Shown in pieces: positions 1 to 8,589 of a stretch of 18,330 bases of DNA; the first letter of the stretch is position 1; every line of letters begins with the position of its first letter. Origin of the DNA: SCRD01 sp046705285 (GTDB lineage: Bacteria > Acidobacteriota > Terriglobia > UBA7540); NCBI GenBank assembly GCA_046705285.1, contig JBJKQK010000054.1:1-18330 (forward strand), written 5' to 3'. The notes under the pieces are model-generated. The model ran no database searches. It worked only from the letters and a program-made list of their open reading frames with translations, and was not told the DNA's origin. Made by a program: the position numbers and the translations under genes.

Positions 1-1090
1 CCGTCGAGAAATCGCCGTTCATCATGCTCGGCGTCGGAAGCGTTGCGCGGAGCAAACCGGTATCCAGCACCTGGTAGAAGTACTGGTATCCAGTGAAGAA
101 GAACAGCTTGTTGCGGTTCTTGTTGAAACTTGTTCCCGGGATCAGTACGGGGCCGCCGATGGTGAAACCGGGGTAATAGTACTTGTTCTGCGGCTTCGGG
201 GCGCCCTCGGCATTGAACAAGGCGTCGTTGGAATTCAGCGCATAGTTGCGCGCTGAAAAGAAACCGGAACCGTGGAAGTGGCTGCCTCCCGATTTCGTCA
301 CCGAAGTTACGACAATAGGTCCCTTTTCGGTGGCAGCGCTGAAATTCGTCATGTCGACTTTCATCTCGGCGATCATGTGCGAATTCGGGTTCACGGGTGT
401 ATCGCAGTTGCACCCGGGATCTGACACATGCGCACCATCTGCCATGATGTCCAGCGAATTGCCGGGCAGGCCGTCATATGAGTAGGCGTTGTTAAGCGGG
501 CTCTGGCTGCCGGCATCGCCGTTGGCATTGATGCCGATCGTTTGGCCGGTGTAATTGGCCGCGTTCGTCACGCCGTTTTTGACAGCAAATCCCGGCATGA
601 TTTTGATGAACGAGGCTGCGTTGGTGCCGATGGTGATGAAGTTAGTGAGTTGTTTGGTGGTCAGTGTTTCTGATTTTGCACCTGAGTCAACAGGCACCAG
701 GGAGGTGGCGACGCCCGAGACCTCTACGGTCTGAGTTGTGCTGCCGACCTTGAGCGTGACGTTGACATTCCGTTTTTGGCCGCCCAGAAGCTCCATTCCT
801 GGCGCCTCATAGGTGGAAAACCCCTTGGCTGTGACCGTCAGCTTATAAGTAAAATTGCCGGCGGTTACGGCGGCGAAAGTGTAGTAACCGGATGAGTTCG
901 TTTTTGTGATCATCGTGGAACCCGATGATTCGTTTATCAGTTTCACGGTGGCGTTTGGTACGACTGCACCCGAAGGGTCGCTTACAATACCAGTCAAAGT
1001 GGCAAACAACCCTTGCGCAAACATCGGGACGGAAAACATTCCCATGAGCGCAAGAAACACTCCCACTTTGACCAAACTACTGGTCTTCAT
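1..1090 (-). CDS. TonB-dependent receptor, Oar-like, N-terminal part (runs off left edge)
   Basis: The reading frame starts at the ATG complementary to 1088-1090 and stays open for 363 codons to the window edge. Residues 1-25 form a signal peptide (MKTSSLVKVGVFLALMGMF, then an AQG-type cleavage site). Residues about 30-120 match the carboxypeptidase-regulatory-like beta-sandwich (GIVSDPSGAVVPNATVKL, SGYYTF, GSTTQTVEVSG). What follows resembles the plug and early barrel region of acidobacterial Oar-like receptors (SYDGLPGNSLDIMADG, TKSGGSHFHGSGFF, NRNKLFFFTGYQYF). Such proteins are usually about 1,000-1,200 residues, so roughly two thirds lie outside. The predicted role is an outer-membrane receptor for TonB-dependent uptake, often of glycans or siderophores; the substrate cannot be read from this part. 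A purine-rich GAGAGG about 10 nt upstream serves as ribosome binding site. It stands apart from the other genes and has its own promoter. Confidence 0.88.
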   Translation of the reverse strand, partial: MKTSSLVKVGVFLALMGMFSVPMFAQGLFATLTGIVSDPSGAVVPNATVKLINESSGSTMITKTNSSGYYTFAAVTAGNFTYKLTVTAKGFSTYEAPGMELLGGQKRNVNVTLKVGSTTQTVEVSGVATSLVPVDSGAKSETLTTKQLTNFITIGTNAASFIKIMPGFAVKNGVTNAANYTGQTIGINANGDAGSQSPLNNAYSYDGLPGNSLDIMADGAHVSDPGCNCDTPVNPNSHMIAEMKVDMTNFSAATEKGPIVVTSVTKSGGSHFHGSGFFSARNYALNSNDALFNAEGAPKPQNKYYYPGFTIGGPVLIPGTSFNKNRNKLFFFTGYQYFYQVLDTGLLRATLPTPSMMNGDFST

Positions 1091-1282
1091 GGTCTGGGTT
1101 CCTCTCATTGTCTCAGTTTTCTTAAATCGCCCGACGCAAAAGCCCGAATGAGCAACACATCAAACCTTGGGTAGTCGTTGGCAGGGTTCCTGAAGGTCTG
1201 CACGGCACCTTTGGTACATTACGCGCTGTGAGGCACGCCGCACTGTGTAATCGGAATCTACTATTTCCCCCACAGCGTTGTG

Positions 1283-1312
1283 ATTATTATCACCATCCAA
1301 AATGCATGTCAA
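1283..1312 (-). promoter_or_regulatory. Sigma-70-like promoter for the TonB-dependent receptor
   Basis: On the minus strand a perfect TTGACA (1307-1312) is followed after 18 nt by AATAAT (1283-1288), which matches the -10 consensus at five of six positions. It points at the receptor gene and would give a 5' leader of roughly 185 nt. The surrounding stretch is AT-rich compared with the rest of the window. Promoter assignment is by pattern only. Confidence 0.55.
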
Positions 1313-2072
1313 GGATTTTTTAGCCCTTCATCTTCCAAGCTATTAACTATGTCGTATGCATCTCGAGCCTAGGGGATTAGGTTGGCATTTTGGATTTCGA
1401 GCGGGTAGACGTCTCTGAAAACATGGTGCAGAAGGCGCATCCGCTGGCTCTTAAAGCCTGCGGCCAGCGAAGCTGGGCGGAGTTGGAATCGCGTGACGCC
1501 ATGACCGCAGCGCAGTTTCTGCGGGAATTGCCTCTACTCAGACGGCGCAGGATACTCTGATGACTGCAAGGGGTCCGCTGTCGTGAACGATGGCCGGAAC
1601 TTTCTCGCTGCGCGAGATCGTAGATGCACCGAGGCCAGCGCCTGATGCGCCGCCCGCCCGCCACAGCGCAGATTCCTCCCGGCAAGCACTTAGTTGCCGT
1701 CAGGAAACGGGGTTACGAAGGGTGGGAACAGGAGGTAAGTGTCTAAGGCAACAAGCCTTTACACGTGAATGCCAGGTTGCGCCCTTTCAGCATCAGCCAG
1801 AGTGAGTTTCCATAAGATTTTTGGCTGGATTTGGCCTGTGCAGCCTTCGGAGCTGCGAAACAGGGTTTTGCAGCTCCGACTGGGGGGCGCGCTGATAACT
1901 GCGCCTGGATTTGTCGCCCTTCGGGCGGATGTTGAGGCTCTTTTCGGCCACCTGACAGGACCGGGGGCCGCAAGAGGGTACTAGAACCGAAGTTCCATTG
2001 CATGGTTAGTCATCAGGTGATTACCATAGGCTACTGTTATCACCGTGAAGCGATGAAAGCGAAGGGTCCGCG
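1313..2072. other. Gene-poor intergenic stretch
   Basis: No frame here has a convincing start, ribosome binding site and protein-like composition together; overlapping open frames on both strands look like chance products of high GC. A 46-codon plus-strand frame (1423-1560) could be a fragment of a decayed gene, but I do not recognise it. The only strong structure is the hairpin at 1847-1879, listed separately. A small GCCC/GGGC hairpin with a TTCG loop lies near 1916-1928. Confidence 0.5.
1847..1879. repeat. Long near-perfect inverted repeat (15-bp stem, 3-nt loop)
   Basis: The left arm TCGGAGCTGCGAAAC (1847-1861) pairs along its full length with GTTTTGCAGCTCCGA (1865-1879), with one G-T wobble and the loop AGG. 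No T-tract follows on either strand, so it is not a classic intrinsic terminator. It lies in a gene-poor region about 200 bp upstream of the STAS-like gene. It could be part of a small RNA, a miniature mobile element end or a repeat-family member. Confidence 0.6.
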
Positions 2073-2444
2073 ATGCAGGTCAGTGAAAGACAGGTCCTGA
2101 CTATCGATAAACCGCCGGTTATCAAAAGGGTCCTGGGTGCACTTTCGGCAGGTGTCAGGTTCGATGCCGGCTTAGCCACCGAAACCCGCAAAAAGCTTGA
2201 GGAGTTTTCGAAGCAGGGCTGCAACAGGCTGATTCTGAATCTGCGAGTGATAAAAACACCATTTGGTGGAACACCTCCCGCCATAAGAGACTTGCGTGCC
2301 TGCCTGGTCGGGGGCGTCCTGGTGGTAACCGGCGAAGTCACCCCTCCCTGGATACTTCAGATCAGAGAGCAATGTCGCCGCCATTTCTTCCCAAAGCACC
2401 TGATCCCTGGTCTTGGGTGGGTGGTACAAGCATTGCGATTCTAA
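2073..2444 (+). CDS. Small orphan protein, possibly STAS-like
   Basis: This 123-residue frame has an ATG preceded by an AAGGG stretch at suitable spacing. The pattern of an early 'RFDAGLATETRKKLEEF' helix, a buried strand 'NRLILNLRVIKTP', a further helix, and a strand 'GGVLVVTGEV' is reminiscent of STAS domains (anti-sigma-factor antagonist fold). The position where phosphorylatable STAS proteins carry a serine instead reads TPFGGTPP, so a classic phospho-switch is not evident. The C-terminal part (RRHFFPKHL, then a GLGWVV segment) extends beyond the minimal domain. No partner kinase, phosphatase or sigma gene is adjacent in the same direction; the kinase operon converges on it from the right, with only 55 bp between stops. 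The fold assignment is tentative. It could equally be an uncharacterised acidobacterial family. Confidence 0.5.
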   Translation: MQVSERQVLTIDKPPVIKRVLGALSAGVRFDAGLATETRKKLEEFSKQGCNRLILNLRVIKTPFGGTPPAIRDLRACLVGGVLVVTGEVTPPWILQIREQCRRHFFPKHLIPGLGWVVQALRF

Positions 2445-2499
2445 TGCCTGCAACCAGCGAGGCTGCCGTGCCTGGAATGGTGCCGTGCTAAGACCAGCG

Positions 2500-5430
2500 T
2501 CATTCATTCCCTTTCAGTTTCGATGGCCAGTTGAGCAGCACACCGATAGACTGTGAAGCACTGGGATCGGCGCTGGTGATGACGAGAAAGCGGTTGCCAT
2601 TGGCACTCACATCGAAGAATGAAGCCGCGAAGCTTGGCAGGCTCATTTGAAAAAGGGAACGGATGGCAATCACGTGCAAAGATGCAGCGCTGGTGGCAAG
2701 GTCGGCCTCCATTAGCCGATTACCCAGGCTCAGGAAATAGAGGTGCCCTTTCTTATCCCACCGGACCAGCCAGCCGCCGTTTTGTGAAATTTGAAATTTG
2801 CCCCCCGGACCCGGAAACGGGACCACATAGATCTGTGGCCGTCCAGTCTCAAAGGAAAAATAGGCCAGCCAGCGGCCGTCAGGAGAAAAGTGTCCGTCAT
2901 ATTCGCCGGCGCTCACGGCGGTAACTCGAAATGGCTTGTGGTTACCCAACAAAGGGAGTATCCAATCCTCAGAGCCCTGCGCCCCGGTAACGAATTCGTC
3001 GAAGGTGAGATAGTGGCCGTCAGGTGACCAATCAACGACGTTGACACGGGAAACGCCGGCGCCAAACGTGGTAAGGGTTTCCTCAGCTCCGGATCCATCC
3101 GCGGGTTTGCGACAGATCCCCTCCTTGCCGCCGGGCTGGCAAGAGTAGGCGATGTACTTCCCGTTCGGCGACCACACCGCAAAGGCTTTGACCCCCGGTT
3201 GAAACGTCAGCCGCGTCCCAGGTCCGCCCGCGGCAGGATACGACCATATGTCCCACGATTTCGACTGTGGATTCACGACGTCGGCAAGAACGTGCGTGCC
3301 GTCGGGCGAAATCTTGGCGGCCTGGTACTCTGCTACCGGACCGACGCTGCCCAACGGGTTGCCTCTGCGGTCGAACCATTCGAGACGTCCTTCCAGCGAC
3401 CCGCCCTGGTAGGCTAGAACTCCGTTCGTTGACACTGAAAACGCCTGCGCATCGGCAATTGCCCTGGCTTCACCCGTGAGTACGCCTGTTGAAGGATCAA
3501 AGGTTTGTGCGAAGACCCGGTTATCCCGAAGGAACATGAGATATCCGGAGGCAAACTCGGGGGAACTGGCGCCCTTGAGGACAAGCTTCCGCTCGCTCGA
3601 ACTGAGCGAACCCATCCAGATTGACCCGGGAGCACTGGGGCCAGAGGTAGACATGTACAGAAAACGCTGGCCGTCTGGAAGGAAGAAGGGCGACCCGAGG
3701 ACCTCTTTGCCACTCCCGGGATTGGTGACAGGGCTGGGGGTTCCTCCCGAGGAGGGAATTCCGTCAAGCGGTCCGTGGCAGCGAGGCGCAAATAGAATGG
3801 TCCCGCTTGGGCTCCAGACCCCTCCAATGTCCGGACATGAGGCGTCGGCAAGGGCCACGACGTTTTTGTTGGCAAGATTCACGGTCTTCAGCTTCTGGTC
3901 AGCGAAAAACCCCAGAAAGCTGCCATCGGGCGACCAAAATGGCCGTGTTGCGTCTTCCGTGCCGGCGATGGCCTGCGCGTTGTCAGACGCCAAAGGCCGA
4001 ACATAGAGTCTGGTGACGCCGCTCGCATCCGTGGCCGAAAATGCAAGTTGCCTGCCGTCCGGAGAAACCACCACCGGGCCCGCCACGAACCCGAATTCGG
4101 CAAACGCGGTGTTCGGCGGGGGAGGGATATAGAAGGAAGCCGCAATGTCCTGCGACACGGGAGCGGCCAATTTCCATAGCACTACGACCGTGATCGATGC
4201 TCCCGCCAGCAGGCCAGCAATGACCCATGGCACGATGCGCTGCAGCCGGGTTCTACCAGGTCCGGATTTTTCCTGGGCTGACCGCCGGCGGTCATAGACC
4301 GCCGCTACAGAATCCGCTCCGGTCAGCGCTTCTTCGATCGTGATGCGCGCGTCACCGATGGCTTGCAGGCGCTGGCGGTGGTCCTTTTGCAGGCAGCGGC
4401 GAACCAAGCTTTGAATAGGCGGCGGGGTTGATTCGGGTATCGCAGTCCAGTCCGGTTCGGCGCGGATTACTGCCGCCAGCACGTCGGACATGGTTTCGCC
4501 TTCGAAGGTTTCCTTCCCCGCGAGCATCTCGTAGAGCACGCAGCCGAACGCCCAGATGTCGGCCCGGCGGTCTGCACGTTGACCCTTGGCCTGCTCGGGG
4601 CTCATGTAGGCTGCCGTGCCCAGAAGCATTCCCTCCTGTGTGGCCATCGCGTTCAGCGGCGGCGAGTTGGCCGGGTCGAGAGCAGCAGCCGAATCCTGGG
4701 GGCTCAGCACCTTGGCCAGACCGAAGTCAAGCACCTTCACCGTGCCCTCAGGCGTGATCTTCACATTTGCCGGCTTCAGATCGCGATGGATGACGCCGCG
4801 CTCGTGCGCGTATTCCAGCGCTTCCGCGATTTGTTTGGCGATGGTCAACACTTCGTCAACGGGAACTGTTCTCGAATCCGCTCCCGCGAGCCCGTGAATT
4901 CGCTCCGCAAGCGTCTTGCCCTCCACCAGCTCCATCACCAGCGCGCAAATGCCGTTCGATTCTTCAAGACCGTAGATCGCTGCAATGTTGGGATGATTGA
5001 GTGAAGCGAGTACCTGCGCTTCACGCTCAAATCGGGCCATGCGCTGGGCGTCTCGGGCCATCGCTTCCGGCAGGATTTTCAAGGCGACGTCGCGCTGCAG
5101 CTTCGTGTCCCTGGCACGATACACCTCGCCCATGCCCCCTTCACCGAGTTTCCCGGTCAGGCGATAGTGCGCCACCATGGCGCCGAGCTCAAGTGGCGTG
5201 GACGAGCCTGACAAGCTGCCATCCGCCACTAGGCGCTCTACCGCAGCATCGATGGCTGGAGACTCCAGGAAATTTCCAGCCTGGTCGTCCTGCGCCAGCA
5301 GGGATTCCACTTCGCGGCGCAGACTTTCGTCACCCGCGCAGGCTTCAGCCAGAAACGCCCGCCGCGCGCTCTTTTCCCGCTCCAGCGCTGCGAGGTAAAT
5401 CCGCTCGACTTCCCGCCAGCGTTCATCCAT
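2500..5430 (-). CDS. Membrane-anchored Ser/Thr protein kinase with C-terminal WD40/TolB-like propeller (kinase 1)
   Basis: The product has 976 residues. Residues 1-62 form the helical N-terminal extension seen in acidobacterial kinases of this kind, ending in the motif AGNFLESPA. The Hanks-type kinase domain spans about 90-370 and carries the glycine loop GEGGMGEVY (96-104), the VALK lysine (118), HRDLKPAN (215-222), DFGLAK (235-240) and MSPEQ (276-280), so it should be active. One transmembrane helix lies at about 399-419. The rest (425-970) is a secreted propeller built from WSPDG-type blades (for example PFWSPDG, VWSPNGKYIA, VDWSPDGHYL, HFSPDGRWLA). The layout predicts a cytoplasmic kinase with an extracytoplasmic sensing or binding domain. 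It lies 171 bp downstream of kinase 2, probably in the same operon, and is a paralogue. The linker before the membrane helix contains an in-frame REP-like palindrome. Confidence 0.93.
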   Translation of the reverse strand: MDERWREVERIYLAALEREKSARRAFLAEACAGDESLRREVESLLAQDDQAGNFLESPAIDAAVERLVADGSLSGSSTPLELGAMVAHYRLTGKLGEGGMGEVYRARDTKLQRDVALKILPEAMARDAQRMARFEREAQVLASLNHPNIAAIYGLEESNGICALVMELVEGKTLAERIHGLAGADSRTVPVDEVLTIAKQIAEALEYAHERGVIHRDLKPANVKITPEGTVKVLDFGLAKVLSPQDSAAALDPANSPPLNAMATQEGMLLGTAAYMSPEQAKGQRADRRADIWAFGCVLYEMLAGKETFEGETMSDVLAAVIRAEPDWTAIPESTPPPIQSLVRRCLQKDHRQRLQAIGDARITIEEALTGADSVAAVYDRRRSAQEKSGPGRTRLQRIVPWVIAGLLAGASITVVVLWKLAAPVSQDIAASFYIPPPPNTAFAEFGFVAGPVVVSPDGRQLAFSATDASGVTRLYVRPLASDNAQAIAGTEDATRPFWSPDGSFLGFFADQKLKTVNLANKNVVALADASCPDIGGVWSPSGTILFAPRCHGPLDGIPSSGGTPSPVTNPGSGKEVLGSPFFLPDGQRFLYMSTSGPSAPGSIWMGSLSSSERKLVLKGASSPEFASGYLMFLRDNRVFAQTFDPSTGVLTGEARAIADAQAFSVSTNGVLAYQGGSLEGRLEWFDRRGNPLGSVGPVAEYQAAKISPDGTHVLADVVNPQSKSWDIWSYPAAGGPGTRLTFQPGVKAFAVWSPNGKYIAYSCQPGGKEGICRKPADGSGAEETLTTFGAGVSRVNVVDWSPDGHYLTFDEFVTGAQGSEDWILPLLGNHKPFRVTAVSAGEYDGHFSPDGRWLAYFSFETGRPQIYVVPFPGPGGKFQISQNGGWLVRWDKKGHLYFLSLGNRLMEADLATSAASLHVIAIRSLFQMSLPSFAASFFDVSANGNRFLVITSADPSASQSIGVLLNWPSKLKGNE
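4280..4304 (-). repeat. REP-like palindromic element inside the kinase 1 gene
   Basis: Three half-sites GACCGCC/GGCGGTC are packed here. Positions 4280-4293 form the perfect palindrome GACCGCCGGCGGTC. Positions 4286-4293 and 4297-4304 form an 8-bp stem with a 3-nt loop. Read in the kinase frame this gives the basic stretch AVYDRRRSA in the low-complexity linker between kinase domain and transmembrane helix (about residues 377-385). Its position in a tolerant linker suggests a dispersed repeat that inserted in frame. That it belongs to a genome-wide family is inference from its shape. Confidence 0.5.
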
Positions 5431-5601
5431 GGTGTAGATTCCCGCTCAGCCCGCTGTTAGGCCACCCGGTGTCCGAAGAGTGCGGGAATGCCGAGCCATC
5501 TCGCCATTACTGGAAGCTCCTGATCAGGACCGCGTCGCTCGACTCAGTGCCACGGGCGAGGGCAAGGTGGCCGTTGCGCGAGGTAACATTCCCAAGAGCG
5601 G

Positions 5602-8589
5602 CTACGGCTCATGCCAGTCCATGCTGACAATTTCCTGGGTTCCGGCATCTTTGAGCACCAGCGGCGCGTCATCCGGAGCAAGACCCAACCACTCCCCAAA
5701 GACGCCCGTGATCTGGAGTCCTTTCAGACTCGCAACCTGCTCGACTTTCCCGTCCGGAATCCCGACACGCTCCACGCCCGGCGGGTTGCCGTGAATGTGC
5801 AGAAAATAAACAAAGCGGCTGTCATGGGACCAGTTGGGCCAGGAGGCGACCCCTCTGAAGAGTGTGGTCCACTTCTGAGTCTTGAAATCGAAGAGCATCA
5901 GGCTGCTGGAATCGGCGAGAATGGCCACAAGGTATCTTCCGTCGGGCGACCAGCGAGGGGAAAAAATTCCCTTTGATCCCGGTATCAGGGAAACGTGGCG
6001 TGTTTTGATATCCACAATATGTATAGCCGTTGGACCGCCGCCTCCGCCCCCAAAAGCCACTGACTTGCCGTCCGGCGACCACACAGGATCGACCTGCACG
6101 CCCGGGTAGTTGGGCGTCAATTCCTGAGGCGAACCGCCTCCGGAAGGAACCACGTAAATTCGGGGCGGTTTGTCGGCCTGAAATCCATAAAAGGCAATCT
6201 CTTTTCCATGGGGCGACCAGCGAGGAGAGACTGCATAAAGAGGCGAGGAAATAAGCTGGAGCTTGTCGCTGCCATCCAATTTGCTGCGCCACAGGATACC
6301 GCCAGGATAGGAAACATAAGCGACCCACTGGCCATCCGTCGAAAAGGAGACGTCCTCCGCCGAAATCCCGCCCATATACGGCACATAGGCTTTTGAGCCG
6401 GCATCGTAGCGTTCGAGTTCGCCGCGCCTGAGGCCGGCGACGGCGTAGAGCTTTCTGCCATCATTGCCGGGCACAGGAAAGCTGTAAGAAGTCGCTCCTG
6501 CCGTGAGCTGTACGGGTTCGCGGTTCACTTTGTGTAAAAAGCTGCCCGCCTCGCGCGCCGCCCAGAGCTGAGAAACTCGGTTTAAGCGGCCTCCGTGGAG
6601 GACCTGGAAAACGAAGTACTTCCCATCCGGCATCCAGACGCCACAGCACTCGCCCGCCCCGTCATGCCAGTTGGGAAACATTTCGTGCAGGTCCTTGCCC
6701 TCTGCCGAAAGCTCCCACAGATGGACGACAGACGTTCTAGGATCTGCGATGGTGAGGGCAATTTCCTGGCCGTTGGGCGACCATACGGGCGAAACTGTGG
6801 AAGTTCTGAACTCTATGTTAATCGCAAGGGGCCCCGGCAGATCGGCCAGCTTGCGGGATGCGGTGCCGTCAGCGTTGGCAAGGTAAAGCGAGTTGTCCCT
6901 CGTGTATACCAGCATCTTGCCATCGGGCGACCAGGCGCCGCCATTACTATCAATATCCGCCAAACGAACGGGCGAGCCGCCCAGAGTCGGCACCGCCCAC
7001 AGAGGCGCAGCGGCGTAGCCCAAGTTCTTCCTCTCTATGACAAGCAGTTTGGACCCGTCCGGGGAGACGCTTGAGATCAGGTACGGCATGCCCTGAAAAC
7101 CGGCAGGGATTGGCGCTGCGTCTCCCCCATTGACTGGCATCTGAACTGGTCCAACACCCCTTTCGTGAAAGTAGAGCCGCGCGCCGTCAGTTCCGATCAG
7201 CGCCTTGCTTGCTGCGTCGTTGCTGAGCTGCGTGTAGCCGGAAACAGTAGGTGGCGGGAGAGTGGGGCGGAAAAAATACGCAAGCACGACAATCGCAGTG
7301 ACCGTCACTGCCACAGCCCCGTACAAAGCTTTCTTGTGCCGTCTGGCCAGCGCCGCAACTACCTGCGAATCGGTACTGTCTTTCTGAGTGTCGGCGCCTG
7401 TGTTGTGAAATGGTGATGTTCCTGTGGCCTTTCCCCCCTGTGATGATATTGCCGCGGCGGCAGCCGAATGGCTGGAAGTGGTGTCGCGTTTCAGGCGCCT
7501 CAGGTCGGTGAGGAGGTCTGCGGCGTCCTGGTAGCGAAGGTCGCGCTCTTTTTCAAGACACTTGCCGATGATCTCCTCAAACTTTGCTGGCAGTTCCGGG
7601 TTCAGGGTCCGGGGTGCGGGAGGCTCTTCCTTCAGAATCTGGGCGAAGATTTCCGCCGTACTTTCGCCGCTGAAAGCCGGCCTTCCCGTCGCCATTTCGT
7701 AGAACACGGCACCAAAGCTGAAGAGGTCCGTCCTCGCGTCAAGATTCTCCCCGCGCACTTGCTCGGGCGACATGTAGGCCACCGTCCCCATCAGCTGGCC
7801 GGTTACGGTCAAGCTAGCGTCGGAGGGCCTCGCATAATCTTCTGTTACAACCCTTGCCCCGGCCCGCCCGCTCCGGACGAGTTTCGCCAGGCCGAAATCG
7901 AGAATCTTCGCCTGGCCGCGCGTGGTGATAAAAATGTTGGCCGGCTTGATGTCCCGGTGGACGATGCCCTTTTGATGGGCTGCGTCCAGGGAGTCGGAAA
8001 CCTGGATGGTCCAGTCGAGCAGCATGCCCGTCGCAATGGGCTTGCCCTCCATCAGGTACTTGAGCGTCGCACCTTCCATCATCTCCATGACAATGAAGGG
8101 ACGGCCTTCGTGTTCGCCGACTTCGTAAATCGTGCAGATGTTGGGATGGTTCAGAGCGGCGGCAGCACGGGCCTCGCGCTGGAAGCGTTCCAGCCTCTGA
8201 GGGTCTTGGGAGAATTCTTCCGGCAGGAACTTCAGGGCGACGAACCGCCCAAGCGTGGTGTCTTCAGCCTTGTACACCACCCCCATCCCCCCGCCACCCA
8301 GCTTTTCAAGAATGTCGTAATGGGAGACCGCCAGCCCAACGGGCAGTTCGCTATTTCCCTGTGTGTTTTCGCTGCCCCGGTGAGCCAGAGCTCGCGCGGC
8401 CACCTCCAGAGCCGGACTCTCCAGGAAGCTTCCTGCCTGCTGCCGCGAGGCCAGCAGCGACCGGACTTCGCGCTCCAGCACCAGGTCGCCGCCACAGGCG
8501 CGCCGCAGATATGCCTCACGCTCTTCAGCCGGACGCTCCAGCGCCAGGTGAAGAAGGCTATCGACCTGTTTCCATCGTTCCGTGTCCAT
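5602..8589 (-). CDS. Membrane-anchored Ser/Thr protein kinase with C-terminal WD40/TolB-like propeller (kinase 2)
   Basis: The product has 995 residues. The N-terminal helical extension (1-62) ends in AGSFLESPA, nearly the same as in kinase 1. The kinase domain (about 90-368) has GGGGMGVVY (98-106), VALK (lysine 120), HRDIKPAN (211-218), DFGLAKL (231-237) and MSPEQ (273-277), so all catalytic positions are present. A Ser/Ala/Thr-rich juxtamembrane linker (370-415) precedes one membrane helix at about 421-440. Residues 450-995 form a propeller with many blade motifs (AWSPDGKMLVY, VWSPNGQEIAL, RWSPHGKEIAF, VWSPDGKSVAF, RWSPDGRYLVA). The start overlaps the end of the ECF sigma gene by 32 bp, so the two are probably translationally coupled. 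A GGGG stretch about 9 nt upstream of the ATG can act as ribosome binding site. The overlap makes it the likely direct partner of the sigma factor. Confidence 0.94.
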   Translation of the reverse strand: MDTERWKQVDSLLHLALERPAEEREAYLRRACGGDLVLEREVRSLLASRQQAGSFLESPALEVAARALAHRGSENTQGNSELPVGLAVSHYDILEKLGGGGMGVVYKAEDTTLGRFVALKFLPEEFSQDPQRLERFQREARAAAALNHPNICTIYEVGEHEGRPFIVMEMMEGATLKYLMEGKPIATGMLLDWTIQVSDSLDAAHQKGIVHRDIKPANIFITTRGQAKILDFGLAKLVRSGRAGARVVTEDYARPSDASLTVTGQLMGTVAYMSPEQVRGENLDARTDLFSFGAVFYEMATGRPAFSGESTAEIFAQILKEEPPAPRTLNPELPAKFEEIIGKCLEKERDLRYQDAADLLTDLRRLKRDTTSSHSAAAAAISSQGGKATGTSPFHNTGADTQKDSTDSQVVAALARRHKKALYGAVAVTVTAIVVLAYFFRPTLPPPTVSGYTQLSNDAASKALIGTDGARLYFHERGVGPVQMPVNGGDAAPIPAGFQGMPYLISSVSPDGSKLLVIERKNLGYAAAPLWAVPTLGGSPVRLADIDSNGGAWSPDGKMLVYTRDNSLYLANADGTASRKLADLPGPLAINIEFRTSTVSPVWSPNGQEIALTIADPRTSVVHLWELSAEGKDLHEMFPNWHDGAGECCGVWMPDGKYFVFQVLHGGRLNRVSQLWAAREAGSFLHKVNREPVQLTAGATSYSFPVPGNDGRKLYAVAGLRRGELERYDAGSKAYVPYMGGISAEDVSFSTDGQWVAYVSYPGGILWRSKLDGSDKLQLISSPLYAVSPRWSPHGKEIAFYGFQADKPPRIYVVPSGGGSPQELTPNYPGVQVDPVWSPDGKSVAFGGGGGGPTAIHIVDIKTRHVSLIPGSKGIFSPRWSPDGRYLVAILADSSSLMLFDFKTQKWTTLFRGVASWPNWSHDSRFVYFLHIHGNPPGVERVGIPDGKVEQVASLKGLQITGVFGEWLGLAPDDAPLVLKDAGTQEIVSMDWHEP

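Noticed and set aside
1423..1560. 45-residue plus-strand frame beginning MVQKAHPLALKA
   Set aside because: It may be a gene fragment, but there is no ribosome binding site and I recognise no family; too short to call.
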